From positions 1-64,000 of the forward strand of contig WRHW01000005.1 of assembly GCA_009783055.1 (NCBI GenBank): a DNA stretch of 64,000 nucleotides. The letters run 5' to 3'. Source of the DNA: Holophagaceae bacterium (lineage in GTDB: Bacteria > Acidobacteriota > Holophagae > Holophagales > Holophagaceae). The notes beneath the pieces were generated by a model. It was not told the DNA's origin and searched no databases. It saw only the letters and a list, made by a program, of their open reading frames with translations. Positions 19,104 through 26,770 of the stretch are shown here, in pieces (within the stretch, counting starts at the first letter, position 1; each line of letters starts with the position of its first letter). Position numbers and translations under genes: made by a program.

Positions 19104-19170
19104 AAAAAGTGTCAACTGATCTAAAAAAATGGGGACGCATAGCATCCCCATTTAGGCCAACTACAACGAT

Positions 19171-19857
19171 CTAGTAAGGCATTTCAAACTGGTACTTCAC
19201 CGTCAGGCCAATCCAAGCTGGAAAAACTCGGTTATATCCAGCTACCTTATGTGGGGATACCAAGACATCTCTTCTTGGCGAACTTTGCGAATCGTTCTTC
19301 CATGTGTAGAGGTTATAGTCAAGGCTGACGCTGAGGTCTTTCCACACATTGTAATTAACGCCAAATCTCAGGCCCAGTTTTGCTTTGCCTTCGGGGTGTG
19401 GTCCTGGAGGCAAGGGGGTGCCATCGTATTTGAAATCATTTGGGTAGTTAGTGGCTCTTAGTTGGGCCAGGTAGTCGCTCTCAGTATCGCGACGGCCATC
19501 CCACCACATATAGCCAACACCCAGATAGGGCTTTAGACCGGCAACTGGGGTCTGAAAGGTAAAATCAATCCCCACGCCCCAAGACATAAGATTTTGCTGA
19601 AGTTCTATGGCTTCGTTGTAATCGCCACTCCAGCGGGTGTAGCGACCGAATAGCCGAAGACCAACGAACTCATCCTGCCTAAAGTCGTAACCCATTTCAA
19701 ATCCGTGGCCAGTGGTTTTGCCACCCTGATAGGCTCTTAAGTCTGCTTGCGAGAAACCCATCGTTGCGCCGAGGTATAGCGGTTTCTCGACATCCTGTGC
19801 TATCAGCCCTAGAGAGGCAGTACCCAAGATGCAAAGAGTGCATAGTTTTTTAATCAT
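19171..19857 (-). CDS. Small outer-membrane beta-barrel protein (left copy)
   Basis: A 228-residue protein with a signal peptide (MIKKLCTLCILGTASLGLIAQ) and alternating aromatic barrel strands, ending KYQFEMPY. It parallels the right-arm protein at 30002: YLGATMGFSQADLRAYQGGKTTGHGFEMGYDF versus the equivalent KDYLGGKSNGWGFEGGYDF, and GKAKLGLRFGVNYN versus NKAKLGLRIGADYH. CAGGAGG precedes the ATG. It follows the TonB receptor gene by 18 nt and is surely co-transcribed with it. The role is unknown; it may be an accessory outer-membrane component of the receptor. Confidence 0.82.
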   Translation of the reverse strand: MIKKLCTLCILGTASLGLIAQDVEKPLYLGATMGFSQADLRAYQGGKTTGHGFEMGYDFRQDEFVGLRLFGRYTRWSGDYNEAIELQQNLMSWGVGIDFTFQTPVAGLKPYLGVGYMWWDGRRDTESDYLAQLRATNYPNDFKYDGTPLPPGPHPEGKAKLGLRFGVNYNVWKDLSVSLDYNLYTWKNDSQSSPRRDVLVSPHKVAGYNRVFPAWIGLTVKYQFEMPY

Positions 19858-19875
19858 TAATAATCCTCCTGAAAG

Positions 19876-22800
19876 CTAAAACTTGAGCCCAAGGCTGGTT
19901 GAATAGTTTCTGTTTCCACTGCGTTGGTTAATCAAACCAAACCTATCGAAGTTGTTTACCTGGAACCCAGCATCATAGTCCCATGGCAACGTGCCTCCAC
20001 CGTAGCCCATTATAAGGGCGGTGGCGGCGTCAGCAGAGCCAACACTGTGATTTGGGTATACGGTATTAAAGATGTCGCCAATCTGGAATTCTGCAAAGAA
20101 GTTCAACTTCCCTTTGAGAGGAATGGTAAAATTCCACTTGAAGTCAACCATGAAGTTATCCATGTCGGTCCACTTACCGCGTCCATTAAAGTATCTGTTA
20201 TAGGCAGTAGGGATGTTGACTGTCAGGATTGAGCCATCATGAGTGGGGTTGAAATAAGCCCAATATGGATTATTACTGGCGTTTCCAGTATTGTTTAATT
20301 GTTGCGAGGCACGGCGATCCATTGGGGCACCAGTCTGGTAGTTGCCGAGCATAGAGAATGTGTGGCGAATGCCTCCTCTTTCTCCAAGATTCCATGTAAT
20401 CCATGTATTGATGACATTGTGCTGGCTGTACCTCAACTCACCTTTGGGGTTCCACCATTCGGTGGGAACACCTGCGGCCTCATATAGTTCCGGCCACCTA
20501 GAAGACGTATAATAAGAGTTATTGCCCTCTCTCCAAGGCTCATAGCCTTTTGTGCGCGCCACTGTCCAGTTGCCTGCGAAGTGTAAGTTTTGGTATGCCG
20601 ACTTGTATAGAGGATAGCTCCACTCCATTTCGAGCCCATGATGGGTTCTGCTACCTTTTGGATCCACCTTCAGAATCTGCATATAGCCACCATAGGTCTG
20701 TTGCACGGGGTTGGTGATGACGGGATCGGGAGTCCCAAACCTCTGCCAAACATCTATGTAGTCGCGGAAAACAGCCGAAATGCGGAAAGAACCACCATTT
20801 TCAAAACCACGCCGATAGCTGAGAGCATATTCAACCGCGGCTGTGGGTTTGAGTCCTGGGTCGACCCAGTACTGAACATGGCTGTCTGTCATCGAATATA
20901 GGTGCCCATAGTTGGATGGATTTATTACATCTTCAAAAGATACCCATTGTGGATTTTCGGGTGTACCAGTGCCCTTATCCCAGAAATAGGTAAAAACCTG
21001 GTTGCCGTTGTATTTCCCAAACAGGTTAGTTAAACTTCCGCTATTTATAGTCCCTCTGAAGTGGGCATAGGAGAATGAGAAGAGGTGTTGATTGTCGCCA
21101 AAGGGGTCGTATTTAACTTCGAACCTGGGTGTAATGGTACTTGAGTCTATATAGCGACCACTAACGGCATCCGCGGTATATTTATCATACCGGAGGCCTG
21201 CCATGATGCTCCAGCTATCATTTATAGACCAGAGGTCATTTACATAGATACTGGTTGTGAGGTACTCGTTAGTATCACCGCCAGAACCAGACCAGTTGGT
21301 CGTCCTGTATTGAGGAATATAATTAGTAGCTGCCCTTAAAGACTCATAAGAGTAACCGGTAGAGACACCATTGTCATAAATAGTCCCTGTTCCAGTCTGG
21401 GCAAGGGAGCCGATGTAATTATAAACAGCGTACATCCCATCCAGTCTGCGGGCAGGTGAATAGAACATTTGATTATTGGGGCCGTACTGCACAGAGTTTA
21501 GTGAACGTTCGGCCAATCGTTCAACGCCGAAATCTATGTTGTGACTTTCGGTAAACCAGTTGTAATTGACACCCCAAGTCTCGGAGTTTCTTACTTCTCT
21601 GGGTCCCATACCAGTCTGGCCATTTGACAACACAGAACCTGCCGAATACTGGTTGCCCTGTCCAATAATTGATGTAAGCGCTTCATTGTTATACCACTGA
21701 TTGATATAAATAGGATCCCCAGGACCACTTGCAAAGGCGATTTCATTAATTCTTTCGCCCCACCTTGCTTCAAGAACGCCATTACCTCCGAATACACCCC
21801 TGTATTCAATAGAGTTGAAATCCCTGTCAGAAGACTGATAGTCAACAAAGTCTGTACCACCCCACCCTTGGAAGTATGGGCCGAAGGGGTTGCGGGAAAC
21901 CTGTGCAGAAACCTGATGGTTTTGCCCGATTAGCCAAAACAGTTTGTATTGGTAAATTTCTGATGGATAAGCACCGTAAGCGGTGAGAGAAGTGTTTGGT
22001 GTGGTTCCCCAAAGGTAGCCCAAATTGTCACTTGCCCCTTGGAAGTTGGGGATAAATCTCCAACTTTGGAGAGAGTAGTTTGTGTTGGTGCTCTGACCAT
22101 TTGTGGCAGGAGTGAGAACCGTGCCAAAAGAGAATGTCAGGTGGTCAGGAATAATCGGGCCAAACACTGTAACTTCCCAAGTCTTGCTGATGTTATCTAT
22201 ACTAAGAGTCGGGGGATTAGAAAGCCTCTGTCCCAGTCTACCAAACAGTCCACGATTTGACTGAGTGTTCCACCAGCCGTGGCCAAGATTGGCTCTGATG
22301 GTACCTTCGAAGTAGTTCTTCCCAGTTTTTGTGGAAATAGCCACCAAGCCACCGGAATTATTGCCGTACCTAGAATTCAGAGCGGACTGCATGACTGCGA
22401 CATCCTCGATCATGTCATTCAAAACTGCTTCATAGTTTCTGCCCTGGCGAACCGTTGGGTCTTTAAGGCTGATACCGTTGACCATAAAGGCTGTTTCACC
22501 AGTCAGACCACCGCGAACAACTGGGTAGTCGGTGGCACCGCCAACACCAGGGGAAAGCCAGATTGCTCCATAGGCATTTGACGATACTGGCAGGGAAGCC
22601 AAAGTCTCTAAGTCGAAATTGGTCGAAGTTTTTGTTTGGGTTTTATCGACAGTGGCTGAAACCCCTACGATTTCAACTTCTGTTGCGGCCACGGTTGTTG
22701 CCTTGAGATCAAAATTTTGGCGAACAATACCACCGCCTGCCACTCTGAAGGTGGACTTACTACCGATAAACCCGGGCTTGCTTACGGTGAGTGTGTACTG

Positions 22801-23025
22801 ACCGGGGAGCAGTAGGTTAAAACGGAAATTGCCCTGTTGGTCTGTAACCAAGGTGCGAGAGACTAAAATAGCGTCGCCGGAAATAACCAGAGTTGCTCCT
22901 ACTGCTGGTACTCCGCCTGGTTCCCTTACCGTCCCAAGAACGGACCCCACACTTTCCTGCGCCGATAGGCTAGTGGCTACGAGTGTAGCCGCCAGAAAAG
23001 TCAATCCTTTCGTGTTTAACATCAT
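19876..23025 (-). CDS. TonB-dependent receptor, Oar-like, with N-terminal carboxypeptidase-regulatory domain (left copy)
   Basis: A 1049-residue outer-membrane protein. It has a signal peptide (to SLSAQ) and a Carboxypeptidase-regulatory-like Ig fold (about residues 25-110: GSVLGTVREPGGVPAVGATLVI, LLPGQYTLTVSKPGF). A plug domain follows (about 130-250: YPVVRGGLTGETAFMVNGISLKDP, NSRYGNNSGGLVAISTKTG), then a 22-strand-type barrel ending NYSTSLGLKF. Such receptors take up large or complexed nutrients by TonB energy. There is no SusD partner. It is paralogous throughout to the right receptor at 26771. GGAGG lies upstream of two adjacent ATGs. The substrate is unknown. Confidence 0.9.
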   Translation of the reverse strand: MMLNTKGLTFLAATLVATSLSAQESVGSVLGTVREPGGVPAVGATLVISGDAILVSRTLVTDQQGNFRFNLLLPGQYTLTVSKPGFIGSKSTFRVAGGGIVRQNFDLKATTVAATEVEIVGVSATVDKTQTKTSTNFDLETLASLPVSSNAYGAIWLSPGVGGATDYPVVRGGLTGETAFMVNGISLKDPTVRQGRNYEAVLNDMIEDVAVMQSALNSRYGNNSGGLVAISTKTGKNYFEGTIRANLGHGWWNTQSNRGLFGRLGQRLSNPPTLSIDNISKTWEVTVFGPIIPDHLTFSFGTVLTPATNGQSTNTNYSLQSWRFIPNFQGASDNLGYLWGTTPNTSLTAYGAYPSEIYQYKLFWLIGQNHQVSAQVSRNPFGPYFQGWGGTDFVDYQSSDRDFNSIEYRGVFGGNGVLEARWGERINEIAFASGPGDPIYINQWYNNEALTSIIGQGNQYSAGSVLSNGQTGMGPREVRNSETWGVNYNWFTESHNIDFGVERLAERSLNSVQYGPNNQMFYSPARRLDGMYAVYNYIGSLAQTGTGTIYDNGVSTGYSYESLRAATNYIPQYRTTNWSGSGGDTNEYLTTSIYVNDLWSINDSWSIMAGLRYDKYTADAVSGRYIDSSTITPRFEVKYDPFGDNQHLFSFSYAHFRGTINSGSLTNLFGKYNGNQVFTYFWDKGTGTPENPQWVSFEDVINPSNYGHLYSMTDSHVQYWVDPGLKPTAAVEYALSYRRGFENGGSFRISAVFRDYIDVWQRFGTPDPVITNPVQQTYGGYMQILKVDPKGSRTHHGLEMEWSYPLYKSAYQNLHFAGNWTVARTKGYEPWREGNNSYYTSSRWPELYEAAGVPTEWWNPKGELRYSQHNVINTWITWNLGERGGIRHTFSMLGNYQTGAPMDRRASQQLNNTGNASNNPYWAYFNPTHDGSILTVNIPTAYNRYFNGRGKWTDMDNFMVDFKWNFTIPLKGKLNFFAEFQIGDIFNTVYPNHSVGSADAATALIMGYGGGTLPWDYDAGFQVNNFDRFGLINQRSGNRNYSTSLGLKF

Positions 23026-23067
23026 TATTTTCCTCCAAATAAGTTTAAATAATTGACATTGTTTTGG

Positions 23068-23880
23068 CTAAAAACGTAGGCCAATGCAAAAATCTAGAGT
23101 TACCTTGCTGTCAGAACCAGTAGTTGTGTGGGCAGTTGCCCCGGTATAGACAAAAGGCTGATACTCTACAGTTGAGTAAGACATCCAACCAAGATTTACC
23201 TCGGTAAAGAAATGTTTGTCCAGTCGCCACTGAGCACCTACAAAGAAGCCAGGGCTTACGGAGTTAGCGGCAGGAGTATGGTTGAGGCCCTCACGATGCA
23301 CCAACACAGGAGTGCCGGCGGTTGCGGCTGGTACTGTAGGTATGCGATCGTACACCCTTAATTCGCCAAGTACTTCCTGTTGGTAGATCATGGAAAATAC
23401 TGTCAGGCCAGCATGGGCATAAAAGTTGGTATCGGGAAAATTGTATCTGTAGCCCAATGTAAGGCCCCAACCCTCTAATACGTCATGCCTCATGTCAACA
23501 GAACCACGGGTGGCAGAAGCCGGGTCTTGATTAAAAATATGACCAGTGCCTGTAGGGGTATAGCCTACGCCAGTCCAAAAATTAAAGTCGCCATAGCCAG
23601 CGGGTTTATTTGTGAGCCGCGTCCTGTCTTTCCAGTCCGCCTTCCAATACTTGTATCCAAGTTCGGCAAATAATTCGTCTTTAGGACCGATTAAGGAAAG
23701 TTTGTAGTCGCCCGTGACTGCAAAGTTGAGTGCCCCCCGGGAGTTTTGGGCTTCAATGCCACCAGTCAGAGCCATACCACCACCAAACTTGATGCCATAG
23801 GATATTTCCTGAGCGTTGGCCTGATGCGATGTCCCCAACAGCACTAGTGCTACCAAGGGTATATTAAAAATTGATCTCAT
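23068..23880 (-). CDS. Outer-membrane beta-barrel protein, first gene of left arm
   Basis: A 270-residue barrel protein with a cleavable signal peptide (MRSIFNIPLVALVLLGTSHQANAQ), starting at ATG 23880 after AGGAGG. It is homologous to the right-arm protein at 25962: ISYGIKFGGGMA versus WGFGLKVGAGIG, and the C-termini QPFVYTGATAH...LDFCIGLRF versus TPYVYTGNPST...LEFSAGFKF. It is the promoter-proximal gene of the left operon, 42 nt before the receptor gene. Only 124 nt separate its start from inverted repeat L. I saw no convincing promoter in that gap, as expected if this arm is currently silent. Confidence 0.82.
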   Translation of the reverse strand: MRSIFNIPLVALVLLGTSHQANAQEISYGIKFGGGMALTGGIEAQNSRGALNFAVTGDYKLSLIGPKDELFAELGYKYWKADWKDRTRLTNKPAGYGDFNFWTGVGYTPTGTGHIFNQDPASATRGSVDMRHDVLEGWGLTLGYRYNFPDTNFYAHAGLTVFSMIYQQEVLGELRVYDRIPTVPAATAGTPVLVHREGLNHTPAANSVSPGFFVGAQWRLDKHFFTEVNLGWMSYSTVEYQPFVYTGATAHTTTGSDSKVTLDFCIGLRF

Positions 23881-24004
23881 CGTGAAATACCTCCTATTGA
23901 CAGAATTGACTGTCCAAAAAATGAGATGGTGAAAGAAATTGAACTGCGAATTGCCATACAACCTTTCAAAAAATCGTTATCGTTACTTACGCTCTTAACA
24001 CTGG

Positions 24005-24042
24005 CTGATTGCCCCACATTTTCCCTCCCTGAGAAGGGGGGA
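24005..24042 (-). repeat. Inverted repeat L (putative recombinase site)
   Basis: 38 bases (CTGATTGCCCCACATTTTCC then CTCCCTGAGAAGGGGGGA) that are the exact reverse complement of 25783-25820. The inner part CCCTCCCT-GAGA-AGGGGGG is an imperfect dyad with a short spacer, like the core of a tyrosine-recombinase crossover site. It lies 22 nt upstream of the integrase -35 element. Confidence 0.85.
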
Positions 24043-24064
24043 ACAGCTATAGACTTGGCTTGTA

Positions 24065-24093
24065 TTGACGCAGTAAGTATTTGGATTTACAAT
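24065..24093 (+). promoter_or_regulatory. Integrase promoter giving a probable leaderless mRNA
   Basis: TTGACG (24065-24070), a 17-nt spacer and TACAAT (24088-24093). The integrase ATG starts six bases after the -10 box, so the expected transcription start falls on or beside the ATG. No Shine-Dalgarno site is present. Confidence 0.65.
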
Positions 24094-24098
24094 ACATT

Positions 24099-25208
24099 AT
24101 GAGACAAAGCACAAAAAAACACTCAAAAAATGGTAGTTTTGGGCGCGAAGCCACATGCTCTGAAAGACAGATTGGGCGATTCCAAAAAAATGGCCTGGGA
24201 AGTTGCCAAGATAGTAGCTCCGTGACAGTGGCAGATGCCATACATGCCTATTTCTGTGAAGGCGAAAGGCGAGGGATGAAGAGCATAGCCAGAAGCAGAA
24301 TGAGCGCAAATGCTTGGATTATCCCCATGCTTGGCAACCAAGAAGTTTCAAAACTGAGCAGAGAATTGCTTGAAGGTTGGCTGGGAGCCGTTGCCGAAGC
24401 TCCGCGTAGGGTTAGGACGAAATTGGGGCAAGCGCAAGCCTTTGCCCAGCCACCGGTAACTGATGAGGAAAAGAGGGCACGAAAAGACTCTGCTAACCGA
24501 GTTCTTACAATTCTTAAGGCGGCTCTAAACTATGCTGTCGACCGGGAATTTGTGCACATTGTAGACCCACCATGGAGAAAAATTAAGCCTTTCAGGGGCA
24601 CTGCGAGAGCCAGAGCTAGGTTTTTAAGCATGTCAGAACAGGTAAAACTCCTCGATGCCTGCCCGCCTGAGTTTGGAAACTTAGTAAAGGGTGCGTTGCT
24701 TACTGGTTGCCGATACAGCGAATTGGCACGGCTACGATGCAGGGACTATAACTCAGGCACAGAAATTCCAACTATCTTTGTTGCTGTTTCAAAGAGTAGC
24801 AAGCCTCGCCACATAGTCCTGACAAGTGAGGGAGTAGCACTCTTTGAAGAGCTTACGTCCAAAAAACAAAGCCCCAACGATCTAATTTTTACTAACAGCA
24901 TTAAGAGAAAAAAGCGCAATGGATTAGAAAGCAATGGGTGGCTAGAAAGCGACCAAAAACGATATATAAAGGATGCCTGCACAGCCGCCGGACTCGAAAG
25001 GGTATCATTCCATGAACTGAGGCACACATACGCCTCGATGTTGCTAAACAACAAGTGTCCTACGCCTGTGGTGGCTCAACAACTTGGACATTCTGATTCC
25101 AGAATGGTAGAAAAGCACTATGGACACCTCTTGTCCTCCTATGTAGCAGGTATGGTAAGAGCCACCATGCCTGTTATAGGCATTGTTGGGACTGATAGTT
25201 TTCGCTAG
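24099..25208 (+). CDS. Tyrosine recombinase (phage integrase family)
   Basis: A 369-residue site-specific recombinase. The N-terminal half (about 40-170) is a SAM-like core-binding domain (VADAIHAYFCEGERRGMKSIARSRM). The catalytic domain has Arg205 in TGCRYSELARL, a Lys at about 232-235, His305-Arg308 in FHELRHTYASML, His331 in QQLGHSDS and nucleophile Tyr341 in EKHYGHL, so the full R-K-H-R-H-Y set is present. ATG 24099 is chosen over an upstream TTG because of the promoter position. The gene sits between 38-bp inverted repeats and between two mirror-image surface operons. No phage or conjugation genes are near, which favours a local DNA-inversion role over element mobility. Confidence 0.92.
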   Translation: MRQSTKKHSKNGSFGREATCSERQIGRFQKNGLGSCQDSSSVTVADAIHAYFCEGERRGMKSIARSRMSANAWIIPMLGNQEVSKLSRELLEGWLGAVAEAPRRVRTKLGQAQAFAQPPVTDEEKRARKDSANRVLTILKAALNYAVDREFVHIVDPPWRKIKPFRGTARARARFLSMSEQVKLLDACPPEFGNLVKGALLTGCRYSELARLRCRDYNSGTEIPTIFVAVSKSSKPRHIVLTSEGVALFEELTSKKQSPNDLIFTNSIKRKKRNGLESNGWLESDQKRYIKDACTAAGLERVSFHELRHTYASMLLNNKCPTPVVAQQLGHSDSRMVEKHYGHLLSSYVAGMVRATMPVIGIVGTDSFR

Positions 25209-25501
25209 GCCAGGACACATGAGCGAATTTCAAAACATAAATTTTTTCCAGTATGGAAACCGCCTGAAACGACCTGTTTTGGAGAGTTGCTAGGTGAAAT
25301 ACATGGTTTCTGGGCAAATACAGGAATTTAGAAAAAAGTTCCCTAAATTTTAAAAAAAGTGTAAAATTTTTGATATGAGCGGTTGAATTTTTTGTAACAA
25401 GGTAGTAAATTGATAGCTGGCAGGAGGTCTTATTGATTTTTTCCCATTTCATTGAAGAATTTCATGTCTTGGTTCCCTCGGTGGATCAATACTGCTTTTG
25501 T
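25209..25501. repeat. Tandem module 1 after the integrase (diverged copy of module 2)
   Basis: Non-coding, A/T-rich. It aligns in order with module 2 (25523-25782): a dyad with AATTTAG (25325-25331) and CTAAATT (25343-25349) around AGTTCCC, then AAAATTTTTGATA, then TTTCCCATTT, then TCAATACTGCTTTTG just before a CCCCCCTTCTCAGGG core. An AGGAGG-TTG pair at about 25422-25435 opens a 100-codon frame that I do not accept as a gene. Confidence 0.5.
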
Positions 25502-25522
25502 TCCCCCCTTCTCAGGGAGGGA
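25502..25522 (+). repeat. Repeat R1 (partial recombinase-site core)
   Basis: TCCCCCCTTCTCAGGGAGGG plus A, 21 bases identical to the first part of R2 and in the same orientation. The match stops before the AAATGTGGGGCAATCAG half. It would be an alternative partner for L (inversion) or R2 (deletion). Confidence 0.7.
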
Positions 25523-25611
25523 TATTGCAAAGAAAATTCTGTGGGGGAATCACCGGTGTTCAAACAAATTTGGTCGAAGGGGGGTGATTGGTTTCAGAGT
25601 GAAACTAAAGA

Positions 25612-25632
25612 TTTGGGGAAAAGTTCCCAAAA
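25612..25632. promoter_or_regulatory. Operator-like dyad upstream of the outward promoter
   Basis: Nine-base arms TTTGGGGAA and TTCCCAAAA around AAG, with one mismatch, 25 nt upstream of the -35 box. A degenerate counterpart is at 25325-25349. It could bind a regulator or the recombinase; no protein partner can be named. Confidence 0.4.
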
Positions 25633-25657
25633 TTTTGAAAATAACGAAAATTTTTTA

Positions 25658-25685
25658 TTGATATTTGAAAAAGCTATTGTAAAAT
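25658..25685 (+). promoter_or_regulatory. Outward promoter inside the invertible segment, facing the right operon
   Basis: TTGATA (25658-25663), a 16-nt spacer and TAAAAT (25680-25685), each 5/6 to the sigma-70 consensus. It reads rightward through R2 toward the barrel/TonB operon that starts at 25962. Inversion between L and R2 would turn it to face the left operon. Confidence 0.55.
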
Positions 25686-25782
25686 CTTTGCAAGTAGCAT
25701 CCGTTTTTGTCGAAAACACGCTACGTAATTTTTGAGGGGGTTTCCCATTTTGTTTTTCCTAGTTGACCGATATTGTCTTTTG

Positions 25783-25820
25783 TCCCCCCTTCTCAGGGAG
25801 GGAAAATGTGGGGCAATCAG
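25783..25820 (+). repeat. Inverted repeat R2 (putative recombinase site)
   Basis: 38-base exact reverse complement of L: TCCCCCCTTCTCAGGGAGGG followed by AAAATGTGGGGCAATCAG. Its outer edge is 141 nt from the first gene of the right operon, close to the 124 nt between L and the left operon. Confidence 0.85.
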
Positions 25821-25961
25821 TAAAATTTGTGTAAATAGGTTTTCTCACTGGGGCTCCCTGTCTCCATAAACCATTGCAAATGAAAGAAAGGTTTTTAGTG
25901 TGTTCGCAATCAACTTCAACTTAATGTGCACGTTTGCACAAATATCATTTGGAGGAAATCA
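25821..25961 (+). promoter_or_regulatory. Leader of the right operon
   Basis: 141 bases between R2 and the first gene of the right operon. It holds a small dyad GTGCA-CGTT-TGCAC (about 25926-25939) and GGAGG at 25951-25955. No internal sigma-70 promoter as good as 25658-25685 was seen. Confidence 0.35.
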
Positions 25962-26741
25962 ATGATATTCAAAACATCTCGGTACCTTTTGCTGGGGCTT
26001 GGCGTTGGCCTTTTCGTGAACGCCCAAGAGCCAACTTGGGGCTTTGGGCTTAAGGTTGGAGCTGGCATAGGACAGGCCTCTACAAACGAGCAGGTCTCCA
26101 ACATGTCGGTTCACATGGCCTTTACGGCTCAGTACAAGATCGACAGCAAGTCAGCCTTTATTGGCGAGCTAAAGTACATCTACTTCAAAGCCGATGATTG
26201 GGAAAACCCAATGTTTGAAGCCCATGCCACAAAGAATTTTTATTCTGCAGGGGAAATGTGGCTTGACCATCTTCAGCCAGGCACCAAGGTGTGGAGTTCG
26301 ATGTACTACTCCATAGACTATCGTAAGAGTGACCTAGATGGTTTAGTCTTTGGCTTTGGTTACAAGCGTTCTATTATGGACACCAAGTGGTCGTGGCAGG
26401 CTGGCATCAAATTTGATTGGCTAAAATCGCAGGATCAAACTCAGGGCCATGTTGGTCTGTTTGAAGACGAAGCATACGTCAATTCAAGACCTGCAAACGA
26501 CCCCGGAGATGAAATTGTCAGATGGGTTGCCCTCAACGGCAAAAACACCATTAAGCCTGGCGTGTTTGCAGGCATTACTGGTTTTGTCAGCGAAAACGTA
26601 TTTGTCGAATGCAATCTCTCAACTATTGCATACACTCAGCCTTTCTATACTCCCTACGTTTATACAGGCAATCCATCGACGGTTGTGGAGAATTCCAGAA
26701 ATAAAATTGTGCTTGAATTTAGCGCTGGTTTCAAATTTTAA
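25962..26741 (+). CDS. Outer-membrane beta-barrel protein, first gene of right arm
   Basis: A 259-residue protein with a signal peptide (MIFKTSRYLLLGLGVGLFVNAQ) and barrel-type alternating strands, ending in FSAGFKF with terminal Phe. ATG 25962 follows GGAGG; the longer frame has no site. It is paralogous to the left protein at 23068-23880 and occupies the same promoter-proximal place in its operon, 29 nt before the TonB receptor. Its role is unknown. It may be a partner of the receptor or a variable surface protein. Confidence 0.82.
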   Translation: MIFKTSRYLLLGLGVGLFVNAQEPTWGFGLKVGAGIGQASTNEQVSNMSVHMAFTAQYKIDSKSAFIGELKYIYFKADDWENPMFEAHATKNFYSAGEMWLDHLQPGTKVWSSMYYSIDYRKSDLDGLVFGFGYKRSIMDTKWSWQAGIKFDWLKSQDQTQGHVGLFEDEAYVNSRPANDPGDEIVRWVALNGKNTIKPGVFAGITGFVSENVFVECNLSTIAYTQPFYTPYVYTGNPSTVVENSRNKIVLEFSAGFKF

Positions 26742-26770
26742 CGCCACGGTGCTTTGATAAGGAGAATTAA

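Larger units (their letters stand above)
25523..25782. repeat. Tandem module 2, carrying an operator-like dyad and outward promoter
   Basis: Second, diverged copy of the module between R1 and R2. It contains the dyad TTTGGGGAA-AAG-TTCCCAAAA (25612-25632) and the promoter at 25658-25685. It shares TTTCCCATTT and a T-rich run before the C6 tract with module 1. No gene was seen. Confidence 0.5.

Noticed and set aside
24005-24042. Inverted repeat L as a simple transcription terminator
   Set aside because: It lies in a promoter region between divergent genes, and 38 bases including non-dyad flanks are conserved with R2, which a terminator would not need.
24099-25208. Integrase as the trace of a prophage or integrative element
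   Set aside because: No phage, conjugation or tRNA att site nearby, and the flanking genes are mirror paralogues; still possible as an origin.
25433-25735. 100-codon frame with AGGAGG and a TTG start in the recombinase module
   Set aside because: It runs through the R1 repeat, the operator-like dyad and the -35/-10 region, has odd composition and no recognisable domain; the repeat structure explains the DNA better.
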